DNA of 64,000 nucleotides. Source: Paenibacillus sp. UNC451MF (GTDB lineage: Bacteria > Bacillota > Bacilli > Paenibacillales > NBRC-103111). Position numbers and translations under genes: made by a program. Each line of letters opens with the position of its first letter. Positions within the stretch are counted from its first letter, which is position 1. The stretch covers positions 62,001 to 126,000 of the forward strand of contig NZ_JMLS01000017.1 of NCBI RefSeq assembly GCF_000686845.1, given 5' to 3'. Under the pieces are notes generated by a model. That model did not search any database. It was not told the DNA's origin and saw nothing but the letters and a program-made list of their open reading frames with translations. Shown piece after piece: positions 1-8,334 of the stretch.

Positions 1-43
1 AATAACGACAGTTCACATAACTCAAATGAAACGAGGGATAACA

Positions 44-1330
44 ATGGGCACAAAAGACAATCAATTGCTGGAAGAAGAATATGAGCGGTCAGCGGTACCG
101 GCAGCAGCGAGAAAAAGCTTGCTCTCTGTTTCTCTGGTATGGATAGGGTTTCCGATGATCATGACAGGTGCAGTTACTGGCGCCGCAATCGTGACAGGGC
201 TTGGATTTTGGAAAGGAATGCTGGGTATCTTACTCGGCAACCTGATTTTATTTGGTTACGTCGGTATTCTCGGCATGCTATCTACAACAAAGGGATATAA
301 TTTTGCACTACAGTCTGCAATCACTTTTGGTAGAAAAGGAGCGCGAATTGTCTCCGGGTTATTGTCCACTCTCGTTATAGGTTGGTTCGCAGTTCAGACG
401 GGATTAACGGGCAGCAGTATGCGCGAGGCATTCGGTTCTAACGAGCTGCTCATTACACTTGTAGCAGGCATTTTATATATACTGGTCACTTTGATCGGAG
501 TAAAAGCTTTAACTTACATCGGAGCAATCTCCGCACCGTTCTTTTTCATTCTAGGCTGCTGGGCGGTTGGTGATTCAGTGTCCCAAGGAGGCGGCTGGTC
601 AACTATCACACAGTATGCAGGTAACCATTCCCTTAGCTTTGGGGTTGCTGTAACCATGGTTGTTGCGTTATTCGCTGATTCAGGTACGATGACGGGTGAC
701 TTTAATCGATGGTCGAAGAACAGAAAAGAGTCTCTGCTTGCGACTTTCACTGCTTTTCCTATTGCATGTATGATCGCTATGGTGTTTGGAGGGTTAATCG
801 CAGCGGCTGCAAGCCAAAATGCGGATTTGTTCCAATACATTGCCGGCAAGGGTGGGGCGGTAGCCTTCATCTCAGTAGTCCTATTATTCCTAAATTTGGG
901 AAGCGTCTGCTCTCATTGTCTATATAACGCAGCCGTTGGCTGGTCCAGCCTCATAGGAGGAAAAATGAGAATAACCGCGATAGTTCTCGGAGTAATTGGT
1001 ACGATATTCGCGGTATCTGGTGCATGGAATCATTTTGCGGATTGGCTCAACTTACTTGGCATCATTGTTCCGCCTATTGGCGCGGTTATCATTATGGATC
1101 AATGGATCGTCCGCAAGGATGAAGATATTTCCGCTTCGTTCCGACCAGCTGCATTTATTGCATGGCTGGCAGGGGCTCTCATCGGTCTTATCAGCGATTA
1201 TTTGGCTCCTTATCTATCTACTGCAGTTGTGTCCTTAGTGTCCGGAGGACTTGTATATAGTTTGCTCTCGGTGAAGTTATTGAGGAAGGCTGGGACAAAT
1301 TCTGGTACGGTCATCTCCAGTAAACTCTAA
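44..1330 (+). CDS. NCS1-family purine/pyrimidine-type permease (CodB-like)
   Basis: An integral membrane permease of about 428 residues with roughly twelve hydrophobic segments, resembling the cytosine/purine/hydantoin (NCS1) transporters. After a short polar N-terminus the first helices carry the glycine-rich stretch SLVWIGFPMIMTGAV typical of CodB-like proteins. I chose ATG 44 rather than the in-frame ATG at 26, because an ACGAGGG ribosome binding site sits about seven bases before 44 and nothing precedes 26. The next genes encode a PucR regulator and an allophanate hydrolase, so the cargo is probably a nitrogen-rich ring compound or a ureide. That substrate is inference; the family call is sound. 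Confidence 0.85.
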   Translation: MGTKDNQLLEEEYERSAVPAAARKSLLSVSLVWIGFPMIMTGAVTGAAIVTGLGFWKGMLGILLGNLILFGYVGILGMLSTTKGYNFALQSAITFGRKGARIVSGLLSTLVIGWFAVQTGLTGSSMREAFGSNELLITLVAGILYILVTLIGVKALTYIGAISAPFFFILGCWAVGDSVSQGGGWSTITQYAGNHSLSFGVAVTMVVALFADSGTMTGDFNRWSKNRKESLLATFTAFPIACMIAMVFGGLIAAAASQNADLFQYIAGKGGAVAFISVVLLFLNLGSVCSHCLYNAAVGWSSLIGGKMRITAIVLGVIGTIFAVSGAWNHFADWLNLLGIIVPPIGAVIIMDQWIVRKDEDISASFRPAAFIAWLAGALIGLISDYLAPYLSTAVVSLVSGGLVYSLLSVKLLRKAGTNSGTVISSKL

Positions 1331-1400
1331 GTGAACGATTTAACAAAATAACAACGGTATAGCCCAAACAGTACGGTACAAGAGGGGAGAGGAAAAGGGA

Positions 1401-3044
1401 ATGCTGAATGAATATGGACCCTTGTTCACTTGCGCTGATATTTTGAAGCTTCCCCAATTAGAAGGTGTACTTCTCCGTGCTGGGAGTGAGGGCTTGACTC
1501 ACCAGATTGCCCGAGTCAACGTTATGGAAGTGCCTGATGTTGTGGAATGGGTACGACCGGGAGAATTCTTAATGACAACGGGCTATCCTTTTCGGAATAA
1601 TCCGCAAGCCTTGGTTGAAATGATTCCGCTGTTGGCGCAAAAAGGATTAGCTGCTCTTGGTATTAAAACCAAGCGCTATATGAATGAGATCCCTCAAGAA
1701 GCTTTGGATCTGGCGGATATGTATAACTTGCCGATATTCGAGCTTCCGCCGCAGACTGTGTTCTCCGATGTTCAGCGAGAGATCATGGAATACGTTCTTA
1801 TGAACGAGGCGAAGGAACTCACTCAATTGCAGAATCGCATTGGACATTTGACCAAGCAGATGCTAACAGGTATCTCATTGGAATCAGTGATGGCTGATTT
1901 GGCAGAGGTCTTAGGCAATCCCTTAATTTTGGTAGAAGGTGACCTGATAAAGCTATACGGTAAGTCACTACCGCTCTCATATGATGAGGAGACTGAGATA
2001 CCCTGGAAGGAAATCCAATCAGGTTTACGGGAAGGGATGAATCGGGTAGAGATTAACGGTCGTCCCTTAAATCTGCATCTGACACTATTTAATAACCGCG
2101 AAAATAAAGAGATATCGTCGTCACTGATAGTGGCAGAATGGAATCATTCCTTAAGCAACCTGGATTTGTTGACGCTGGAGCGAATGAGTGTATTTATTCG
2201 GATGGAAATGATTAATAGGCAAACTCGAAACGAGGTTGAATTCAAATATAAAGACCAATTTTTATACGACTGGTTGTCAGGAAGGTTGGGAACCGAAACG
2301 GATGTGCATAGCCGGGCGGAAGCGAGTGGGGTACTTCTTGCTGAAGGCTTCCAATATACCGTAGTCATCGTGAGATGGCTGCAGAATAAACCGGATTATA
2401 AGGGCCTTCAGCAAATGATTAGACAGCTTCGCTCGAAGGCGTGGAGTGAACATGGAATCCATGTTGTTATTTTGGAAGAAGAGCTGGTATGGATCTTGAG
2501 CCATTCAGAGTCGCAGCCTTCTGCGGGAGTACTTGAAGAAATTGCGATTGCTTTGAGGGAGTCCGCTCCTCAACAGATCACAGGCGCCTGCTGCTCGTTG
2601 TGTATTGGTAAGCAGGCAGCTATGCCACTAGCAGTACTAGAAAGTTATATGCAGGCGAAGCAGGTTCACCGGATCAGTCAAGTGACAGGTGTGGATGACT
2701 TGTATGTCACACTTGATCAACTGGGAGCTTACCAGCTGCTTTATTTGCTAGCGGATCATTCCGAAGCTCGCACGTTCAGGGACAGGTATACGCTTCCGCT
2801 CCTGGAATATGAAGTGAAGCATGATACGCTGCTGCTTCAGACACTTAAAACGTATTTTGCCAACAATCTAAATATAAGAAAAACAGCCGGGGCGTTATTC
2901 ACACATTACAATACAGTCGTACATCGGCTTGAACGTGTCTCCGAAATATTGGAGCTGCAGCTGGATGATGCGGAAAAGCGTCTACAACTGGAACTGGCTG
3001 TTAAGCTGCATTACATGGATATCAAAAAGGAGGGCATCCAATGA
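1401..3044 (+). CDS. PucR-family transcriptional regulator
   Basis: A 547-residue regulator. The N-terminal PucR domain (about residues 10-130, containing VNVMEVPDVVEWVRPGEFLMTTGY) is a ligand-sensing region typical of purine catabolism regulators. The C-terminus (about 480-540) has the PucR-type helix-turn-helix with LNIRKTAGALFTHYNTVVHR. PucR proteins usually activate purine or ureide nitrogen use when preferred nitrogen is scarce. The gene starts at ATG 1401 behind a GAGGGGAGAGG purine run and its stop overlaps the start of the allophanate hydrolase gene (ATGA), so the two are translationally coupled. It is probably the local regulator of the permease and hydrolase. Confidence 0.9.
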   Translation: MLNEYGPLFTCADILKLPQLEGVLLRAGSEGLTHQIARVNVMEVPDVVEWVRPGEFLMTTGYPFRNNPQALVEMIPLLAQKGLAALGIKTKRYMNEIPQEALDLADMYNLPIFELPPQTVFSDVQREIMEYVLMNEAKELTQLQNRIGHLTKQMLTGISLESVMADLAEVLGNPLILVEGDLIKLYGKSLPLSYDEETEIPWKEIQSGLREGMNRVEINGRPLNLHLTLFNNRENKEISSSLIVAEWNHSLSNLDLLTLERMSVFIRMEMINRQTRNEVEFKYKDQFLYDWLSGRLGTETDVHSRAEASGVLLAEGFQYTVVIVRWLQNKPDYKGLQQMIRQLRSKAWSEHGIHVVILEEELVWILSHSESQPSAGVLEEIAIALRESAPQQITGACCSLCIGKQAAMPLAVLESYMQAKQVHRISQVTGVDDLYVTLDQLGAYQLLYLLADHSEARTFRDRYTLPLLEYEVKHDTLLLQTLKTYFANNLNIRKTAGALFTHYNTVVHRLERVSEILELQLDDAEKRLQLELAVKLHYMDIKKEGIQ

Positions 3045-4858
3045 TGACAAACGCATCTTGTCCGGAAATATTAACTATAGAATCGTTAAAAGCTTTATAT
3101 GCTGGTGGCGTTCTAACTCCTGCCCAAGTCATCCAAGAGATCATCACCCGGGTACATGAGGACGCAGAAATGAACATATGGATTACTCCGCCCAGATTGG
3201 AAATCATTCAATCGTATGTGGAAAGATTAATGCAGATGAATCCGGAGGAATATCCATTGTGGGGGATTCCTTTTGCGATAAAGGATAATATTGATATGGC
3301 TGGTGTTCCCACCACCGCTGGTTGCGATGCTTACGCGTATACGCCAGAACGCCACGCTACTATCGTAGAGCGGCTTATTGACGCGGGAGCAATCCCGCTC
3401 GGCAAGACGAATTTGGATCAGTTCGCGACGGGGCTCATCGGAACGAGAAGTCCGTATGGCGAGACTCACAACGCCCTGCGTCCTGAGTTGATCAGCGGAG
3501 GCTCCAGCTCAGGTTCAGCTGTTGCCGTGGCCCGTGGTCACGCAGCCTTCTCGCTCGGAACAGATACGGCAGGTTCGGGTCGGGTACCAGCAGCGCTGAA
3601 TCGGTTAGTGGGATACAAGCCAAGCCTAGGAACTTGGCCATCCAGTGGGCTCGTACCCGCATGTGCAAGCTTGGATTGCATCACCGTCTTCTCCCACAGC
3701 ATCGAGGAGGCACTTACAGTCGATAGTATTGTTCGCGGCAAGGACACATCCGATCCTTGGTCACGAGACATCCCATTAACAACACAGCATCCTATGCCTG
3801 TCAAAATAGCCCTGCCTAAGCAGTCGCTTCAGTTCTATGGCCCATATGCCTCAGCCTATGAACAGGCTTGGCAAGCTGTTATTGCTAGATGGAAAACACT
3901 ATCAGTTGAGATTGAATACGTGGATATATCCGTATTCGAGCAGGCGGCTGCTCTTCTTTATGATGGCCCATGGATAGCGGAACGCTGGGCAACCATGGGA
4001 AGCTTTATTGATTCAAATCCTGGATCTGGTTTGTTGGTTACCGAACAAATATTGCGGTCTGGTGATGACTCTGCATATAGTGCAGCTTCGGTTTTTCGTG
4101 CGATTCACAAACTGCAAGTATATAAGATGCAGGCCAAACAGCTGTTGAAAGATGCAGTCCTTGTGCTGCCGACATGCGGAGGTACTTGGACGAGGGAGCA
4201 GGTGGCGGAGGAGCCTTTCAGGACTAACCGCTTGATGGGGCAATATACGAACCATTGCAATCTCCTTGATTTGAGTGCCATTGCCATCCCTGCCGGGGAT
4301 GCCGCTGCCGATACGCCGTTCGGGATTACGCTTTTTGCTCCGTCGGAGCACGAGGGCTGGCTTAGCGGAGCAGCAGAAGAATTCGTACAGCAATTGGATA
4401 AGGTGCAAGAAACAGCAGTGATAGTGAAGCAAGATTATGAGAATGCTTCGAGAACTCTAAAGCCTGAATTGAGTACTACTCTGATTGCAGTTTGTGGATT
4501 ACATATGCGTGGTCTGGCGCTAGAGCCACAAATGCAAGCATGCGGAGCCCGATTTATTAAGGAAGCTCAAACGGCAGCTTGTTATCAGATGATTCAACTG
4601 CCGACGGTACCCGCAAAGCCCGGACTCATTAAGGGAGCCGATGTCGGAGCATCGATTCAGCTGGAGTTGTGGGAAATGCCTCTGGAGGCATTCGGTACAT
4701 TCGCAGCGTCCATCCCGGCCCCCTTGGGAATCGGGAAGGTAGAACTCCAGGATGGATCGGAAGTGCCTGGCTTTGTCTGTGAGGCTTATGCCGCTGCCGG
4801 TGCAAAGGACATAACAGCTCATGGCGGCTGGCGTCAAGCCATGGCAGTACTTGTTTGA
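3041..4858 (+). CDS. atzF: Allophanate hydrolase (amidase-signature family)
   Basis: Predicted to hydrolyse allophanate (urea-1-carboxylate) to ammonia and CO2, the last step of biuret, cyanurate or urea-carboxylase pathways. The N-terminal 450 residues are an amidase-signature domain: Lys81 in FAIKDNID, the serine-rich GGSSSGSA loop at 153-160 and Ser179 in DTAGSGRVPA supply the Lys/Ser/Ser triad. Residues about 480-600 form the separate C-terminal domain found in AtzF and in the Atu2-type hydrolases. At 605 residues it has the full family length. A strong AAGGAGG lies seven bases before ATG 3041. No urea carboxylase or biuret hydrolase gene lies in the window, so the source of allophanate must be encoded elsewhere or upstream. 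Confidence 0.88.
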   Translation: MMTNASCPEILTIESLKALYAGGVLTPAQVIQEIITRVHEDAEMNIWITPPRLEIIQSYVERLMQMNPEEYPLWGIPFAIKDNIDMAGVPTTAGCDAYAYTPERHATIVERLIDAGAIPLGKTNLDQFATGLIGTRSPYGETHNALRPELISGGSSSGSAVAVARGHAAFSLGTDTAGSGRVPAALNRLVGYKPSLGTWPSSGLVPACASLDCITVFSHSIEEALTVDSIVRGKDTSDPWSRDIPLTTQHPMPVKIALPKQSLQFYGPYASAYEQAWQAVIARWKTLSVEIEYVDISVFEQAAALLYDGPWIAERWATMGSFIDSNPGSGLLVTEQILRSGDDSAYSAASVFRAIHKLQVYKMQAKQLLKDAVLVLPTCGGTWTREQVAEEPFRTNRLMGQYTNHCNLLDLSAIAIPAGDAAADTPFGITLFAPSEHEGWLSGAAEEFVQQLDKVQETAVIVKQDYENASRTLKPELSTTLIAVCGLHMRGLALEPQMQACGARFIKEAQTAACYQMIQLPTVPAKPGLIKGADVGASIQLELWEMPLEAFGTFAASIPAPLGIGKVELQDGSEVPGFVCEAYAAAGAKDITAHGGWRQAMAVLV

Positions 4859-4897
4859 AGAGAAAGTTAGAATTTATCGAGAAATACCTTTGTGAGA

Positions 4898-4926
4898 AAT
4901 CGACCTGATAGAGGTCGATTTTTTTG
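4898..4926 (+). terminator. Rho-independent terminator after atzF
   Basis: Stem ATCGACCT / AGGTCGAT with a five-base loop, followed by a run of seven T. It lies 40 bases after the allophanate hydrolase stop and closes the permease-PucR-hydrolase unit. Confidence 0.85.
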
Positions 4927-5132
4927 AATACTTTAATATTGACACTATTGCTTTCATTGATCAAACATCATAGAAGGCCTGGAATGACAGCTTCGCTGTG
5001 ATTAATGGCAGAGTAGGAGGAGGGTATTATTGGTTATGCCTATAAAAATCATTCACATTATATATTAGACAAATAAAGCATCTGCCCCTATTATGTGTTT
5101 ATATTTTAAATCGTTTGAGGGGGAGTGGTCGG

Positions 5133-5678
5133 ATGTCCATATATGATTTTCAAGTGAATTCAATTGAAGGTAATGTCGTTGAATTATCGAAATACGTTGG
5201 AAAGGTTCTGCTTATTGTTAATACAGCCAGTCGCTGCAGCTATTCTCGACAATTCGCCGGACTTCAAAATCTTTACGAAGCTTACCAGGAGAAGGGTTTG
5301 GAAATCCTCGGTTTTCCTTGCAACCAATACAACAATAAAGAGCCAGGCAGTAACTTTGAGATACAGAAATATTGTGAGAGTAACTTTAGAGTGACTTTTC
5401 CGTTATTTGAGAAGATGGAGGTTAGAGGGCCGTCTGCACATCCTTTATTTCAGTATCTAACGCAGCAAGCACCTTTCCAAGGTTACGATACTCAGATATC
5501 AGCTGGTCAGTGGATGCGAGATTTTCTTCTTGAAAAGTACCCTGACCTATATGCGGGTGACGGAATCAAGTGGAATTTCACTAAGTTTTTAATCGATCGG
5601 AATGGCCATGTACATGGTAGATACGAAACTACGAAGGAAATATCTGACTTAGAATCTGATTTAAAATCTCTGCTTTAG
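5133..5678 (+). CDS. Glutathione peroxidase-family (thiol) peroxidase
   Basis: A 181-residue cytoplasmic peroxidase of the glutathione peroxidase fold, the BsaA-like bacterial cysteine form that normally uses thioredoxin-type or bacillithiol reductants to reduce hydroperoxides. It has the catalytic block NTASRCSYSRQFAGLQ (peroxidatic Cys), the second block LGFPCNQYNNKEPG with Gln, and WNFTKFLID supplying Trp and Asn. The track-length start TTG 5115 is less likely than ATG 5133, which has GAGGGGGAG eight bases upstream. The Ser-Tyr-Ser after the cysteine differs from the common Gly-Phe-Thr but the tetrad is complete. Single-gene unit with no obvious operon partner. Confidence 0.9.
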   Translation: MSIYDFQVNSIEGNVVELSKYVGKVLLIVNTASRCSYSRQFAGLQNLYEAYQEKGLEILGFPCNQYNNKEPGSNFEIQKYCESNFRVTFPLFEKMEVRGPSAHPLFQYLTQQAPFQGYDTQISAGQWMRDFLLEKYPDLYAGDGIKWNFTKFLIDRNGHVHGRYETTKEISDLESDLKSLL

Positions 5679-5835
5679 AATCACTACTGTTTTTGTGAGT
5701 GTAATGTGTCGCACCGGCAATCGAACTGTACTGGTACAACGGAGAAACCGTTCAACTTATTCTTAATCAAAAAAACGATTACTGCTTCCATCTTAGTGGT
5801 GCCTTCAATTGATTAATGTTAGGAGTGATAATCAA

Positions 5836-6164
5836 GTGACAGTCGTTTTGGAGAGCATTACCGAAGAGGGGTTAGATATTTTAAAGAGTCTCATTGAATT
5901 TGGTGCTTATGATTTATCAGAACTAAACGGAGCCAACATTAACGAGAAGGGGGCGTTCATATGTAATCTCAATCACAGTTTGAGAAAATGAGAGTCAGTC
6001 AATTTGATTGGAATATTCCAGCGCAATTCTTTTGGAGAAAAGTCATAAAAGAATATACAAATGATCGTTACATTGAGACAAGGCGAAAAGATAATAAGGG
6101 ACCCGTACAAGAGTTTACAAATTTCAGGGTAGCATTTGGTACTGTAAGCCGTACGCCTGGGTAG
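5836..6164 (+). pseudogene. GNAT acetyltransferase pseudogene with internal deletion
   Basis: Two out-of-frame pieces read as the two ends of one small GNAT acetyltransferase. The first (GTG 5836 with AGGAG ten bases before, stop 5991) gives an N-terminus with LESITEEGLDILKSLIEF and YDLSELNGANINE, as in a known GNAT subgroup of about 150 residues. The second, in another frame from about 5970 to the stop at 6164, gives FDWNIPAQFFWRKVIKEYTN and GPVQEFTN, the C-terminal signature of the same subgroup. About 80 residues holding the acetyl-CoA loop are missing, so the enzyme cannot function. Just upstream (about 5707-5812) is another short coding-like stretch, IELYWYNGETVQLIL, that I could not assign. 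Confidence 0.7.
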
Positions 6165-6194
6165 AGGTAAGGGATTTATTCCCTTACCTCTTTA
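6163..6194 (+). terminator. Rho-independent terminator overlapping the GNAT stop
   Basis: Stem AGAGGTAAGGG / CCCTTACCTCT with loop ATTTATT and a short T tail. The 5' arm begins inside the stop codon of the GNAT remnant, which supports this being the true original 3' end of that gene. Confidence 0.8.
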
Positions 6195-6220
6195 TGTTTA
6201 AGGAGTGCCGGTTAACTGAA

Positions 6221-6346
6221 ATGAGATATTGCGACATAGGGACTGCTAAAATTTTTGGACTCACTCAACATTGTTTACCTCTGCTCAGATTTAAGGATTA
6301 TCACAAAACTGTTTCTCTAGACCCACACATATTTCATAAAGTATGA
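6221..6346 (+). other. Short unassigned ORF (41 codons)
   Basis: ATG 6221 to TGA 6346 encodes a peptide starting MRYCDIGTAKIFGLTQ and ending in LDPHIFHKV. AAGGAG lies about 15 bases upstream, too far for a good site. The composition looks more like a protein fragment than random sequence, but I recognise no family. It may be a remnant of a longer gene, given the pseudogene next to it. The rest of the 6165-6431 gap shows nothing else. Confidence 0.2.
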
Positions 6347-6431
6347 TTACTATCGTTGTCTTTTAAAAGATTAATCCTGTGGACAAGATCTTTACATAAG
6401 TAACGAGCTGGTGATTTGGAGGTAGGATTGT

Positions 6432-7340
6432 GTGAGCACTCAGAAAGTGGCTGCAAATGTGATTGCAATTTGGATAAGCTTAATAAGCAATTTACTTTTA
6501 ACGGGGATTAAACTTATCGTAGGTTTTTTGTTCAATAGTCAGGTGCTGATAGCAGATGGTATTCACAATGCAGGGGATGTTATTGCAACAATGGCTGCTT
6601 TAGGTTCAGCAAAGGTTGCTCAAAAACCACCTGATGAGGACCATCCATATGGACATGGTAAAAGTGAACTTATTGGTTCTGCGATGGTAGCGATTATTAT
6701 GGCATTAGCTGCCATCTTTATTGCGTATCACTCTATTGAATCATTTTTCCATACAGCGGTTGAAGCAAGTTTTATTGCTTTAATTGCAGCGGTCATCTCG
6801 TTAATTTGGAAACAGTGGCTGTACATCTATTGTATGAAGCTTAGCCAAGAGACCAGCAGCAAAAGTCTAGAAGCTACAGCGCTTGACCATTTGGCTGATG
6901 TGTATGCTTCCATTGCAGCAGTCGTTGGGATCGGTGCAGCCATCATTGGTGACAAGTACAGTATTAATTTCTTGAGCTATGGAGACGCTGCAGCGGGTAT
7001 TGTTGTTGCTTACTTTGTATTAAAGCTTGCCTATCACATGGGCAAAGAATCTGTCGATGTGTTGATGGAGAAAACGGTCTCCCCAGAAAAGCTAAGGGAG
7101 TATGAGGAGCTTGTTTTTTCTGTTCAGGAAGTAAAACGCATTGATAGACTTCGCGCAAGAGCCTTTGGTCAATACGTGATGATTGATGTTCGCGTTGGAA
7201 TACCGGCTCAATTAAACGTCCAGGAGGGGCACGATGTGTCCCGAAAAATCAAACAAACGATAATGAAACAGCATCATGATGTAGAAGAAGTACTGATTCA
7301 CTTAAATCCATGGTACGAAGGAGAAAAAGTGAATAATTGA
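6432..7340 (+). CDS. Cation diffusion facilitator (CDF) metal exporter
   Basis: A 302-residue membrane protein of the CDF family, proton-coupled exporters of Zn, Fe, Mn or related divalent metals. The first half has about six transmembrane helices. Metal-site motifs are visible in helix 2 (ADGIHNAGDV) and helix 5 (ATALDHLADVYAS), with the histidine-rich DEDHPYGHGK loop between. Residues about 205-300 form the cytoplasmic ferredoxin-like dimerisation domain. The start is GTG 6432, with GGAGGT about eight bases before it. It stands alone. The metal cannot be read off: the helix 5 motif is Asp-x3-Asp with a preceding His, so Zn, Mn and Fe all remain possible. Confidence 0.9.
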   Translation: MSTQKVAANVIAIWISLISNLLLTGIKLIVGFLFNSQVLIADGIHNAGDVIATMAALGSAKVAQKPPDEDHPYGHGKSELIGSAMVAIIMALAAIFIAYHSIESFFHTAVEASFIALIAAVISLIWKQWLYIYCMKLSQETSSKSLEATALDHLADVYASIAAVVGIGAAIIGDKYSINFLSYGDAAAGIVVAYFVLKLAYHMGKESVDVLMEKTVSPEKLREYEELVFSVQEVKRIDRLRARAFGQYVMIDVRVGIPAQLNVQEGHDVSRKIKQTIMKQHHDVEEVLIHLNPWYEGEKVNN

Positions 7341-7428
7341 TCTGTCCTAATTGATCCTAATCAGAATATCCCCCTCTCCAGGCTACTATATATAGTGTAT
7401 TAGAATTGCCGTACAGGGAGGGATCCAG

Positions 7429-8247
7429 TTGTCCAATGAATTTGTCAGGCGTTCCTTAGATGAAATTAGGTTCTGGTCACGCATTATGAAAGAACATTCC
7501 TTATTTCTCAAGCTTGGATTTCGTTGCGATGATACTGAATTAATACAGGAAGCAAATCGATTTTATAGTATTTTTGAGCAAATAGAAGGTGCTTCCCACT
7601 CGTTTACCGAGTCAACTGATCCCGAGCAAATTAAACGATTTAATGCTGAAGTACAAACAGCGGCGACTCATATCTGGGCTTTTAAAAGAAAAGTTCTGGG
7701 ACTGATTATACAATGTAAACTTCCAGGCGGTAATAATTTCCCTCTGCTCGTTGACCATGTAAGCAGGGAGGCGAATTATTTTAGAAATCGCTTAAAGGAA
7801 TTGAATGAAGGAAAGCTAGAACCGTTGCCGGATGCGATTATAGATGAAAATGTATTCTTTTTGCGAATTATGGCGGATCACGCCAAGTTCATAGGACATC
7901 TTCTTGACCCGTCAGAACGTCAATTAGTTGAACAAGCGAGAAACTTTAGCCATGACTTTGACCAATTACTGTTTCAAGCTATTGATTTGAGTGGTATGCG
8001 CCCTCAATCACAAACCCAGCCTCTTCTGGGCCAATTCCTAGATGAAAATCGGGTTTCTGTCGTCTCGCTTCGAGACTTTAAAAAGACGGCGAGAGATTTA
8101 ATTGATGCATGTCGCATAAAAAGTATTATTCATCCTTTACTTGCCGACCATGTGTTTCGTGAAGCCGAGAGGTTCTTGTTTATCATTGATATGTTCGAAG
8201 CAAACTTAATTGGGGGAGCTCAATCACATCAGCAGAGTAAGAAATAA
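7429..8247 (+). CDS. DUF2935-family protein
   Basis: A 272-residue soluble protein made of two similar all-helical halves, each opening with an aromatic and charged helix: FWSRIMKEHSLFLKLGF near residue 12 and FFLRIMADHAKFIGHLL near residue 144. This duplication is the hallmark of DUF2935, a Bacilli family with conserved His and Glu/Asp suggestive of a helical metal-binding bundle; its biochemical role is not established to my knowledge. The start is TTG 7429, because a GGGAGGG site lies just upstream and the nearby ATG is out of frame. It ends at a bidirectional terminator shared with the convergent MFS gene. Confidence 0.8.
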   Translation: MSNEFVRRSLDEIRFWSRIMKEHSLFLKLGFRCDDTELIQEANRFYSIFEQIEGASHSFTESTDPEQIKRFNAEVQTAATHIWAFKRKVLGLIIQCKLPGGNNFPLLVDHVSREANYFRNRLKELNEGKLEPLPDAIIDENVFFLRIMADHAKFIGHLLDPSERQLVEQARNFSHDFDQLLFQAIDLSGMRPQSQTQPLLGQFLDENRVSVVSLRDFKKTARDLIDACRIKSIIHPLLADHVFREAERFLFIIDMFEANLIGGAQSHQQSKK

Positions 8248-8296
8248 GACTTGGGTTCGGGTTTAAACAGCAAAACATGAAACGGATTGGATACTT

Positions 8297-8334
8297 AGAG
8301 AGCAGGTGCTTCGGCATCCAGCTCTCTTTTTTAT
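8297..8334. terminator. Bidirectional terminator with TTCG tetraloop
   Basis: Stem AGAGAGC...GGTGC / GCATC...GCTCTCT closed by a TTCG tetraloop, with T-runs on the plus side and A-rich sequence on the other. It lies between two convergent genes and can serve both. Confidence 0.85.

Noticed and set aside
4629-4964. Large minus-strand frames over atzF, the DUF, GNAT-fusion and lyase genes
   Set aside because: They are shadows: no ribosome binding sites, rare-residue-rich peptides, and strong coding evidence on the other strand.
6767-7158. Minus-strand frame inside the CDF transporter gene
   Set aside because: It lies within the coding sequence of a well-supported family protein and has no start signal.
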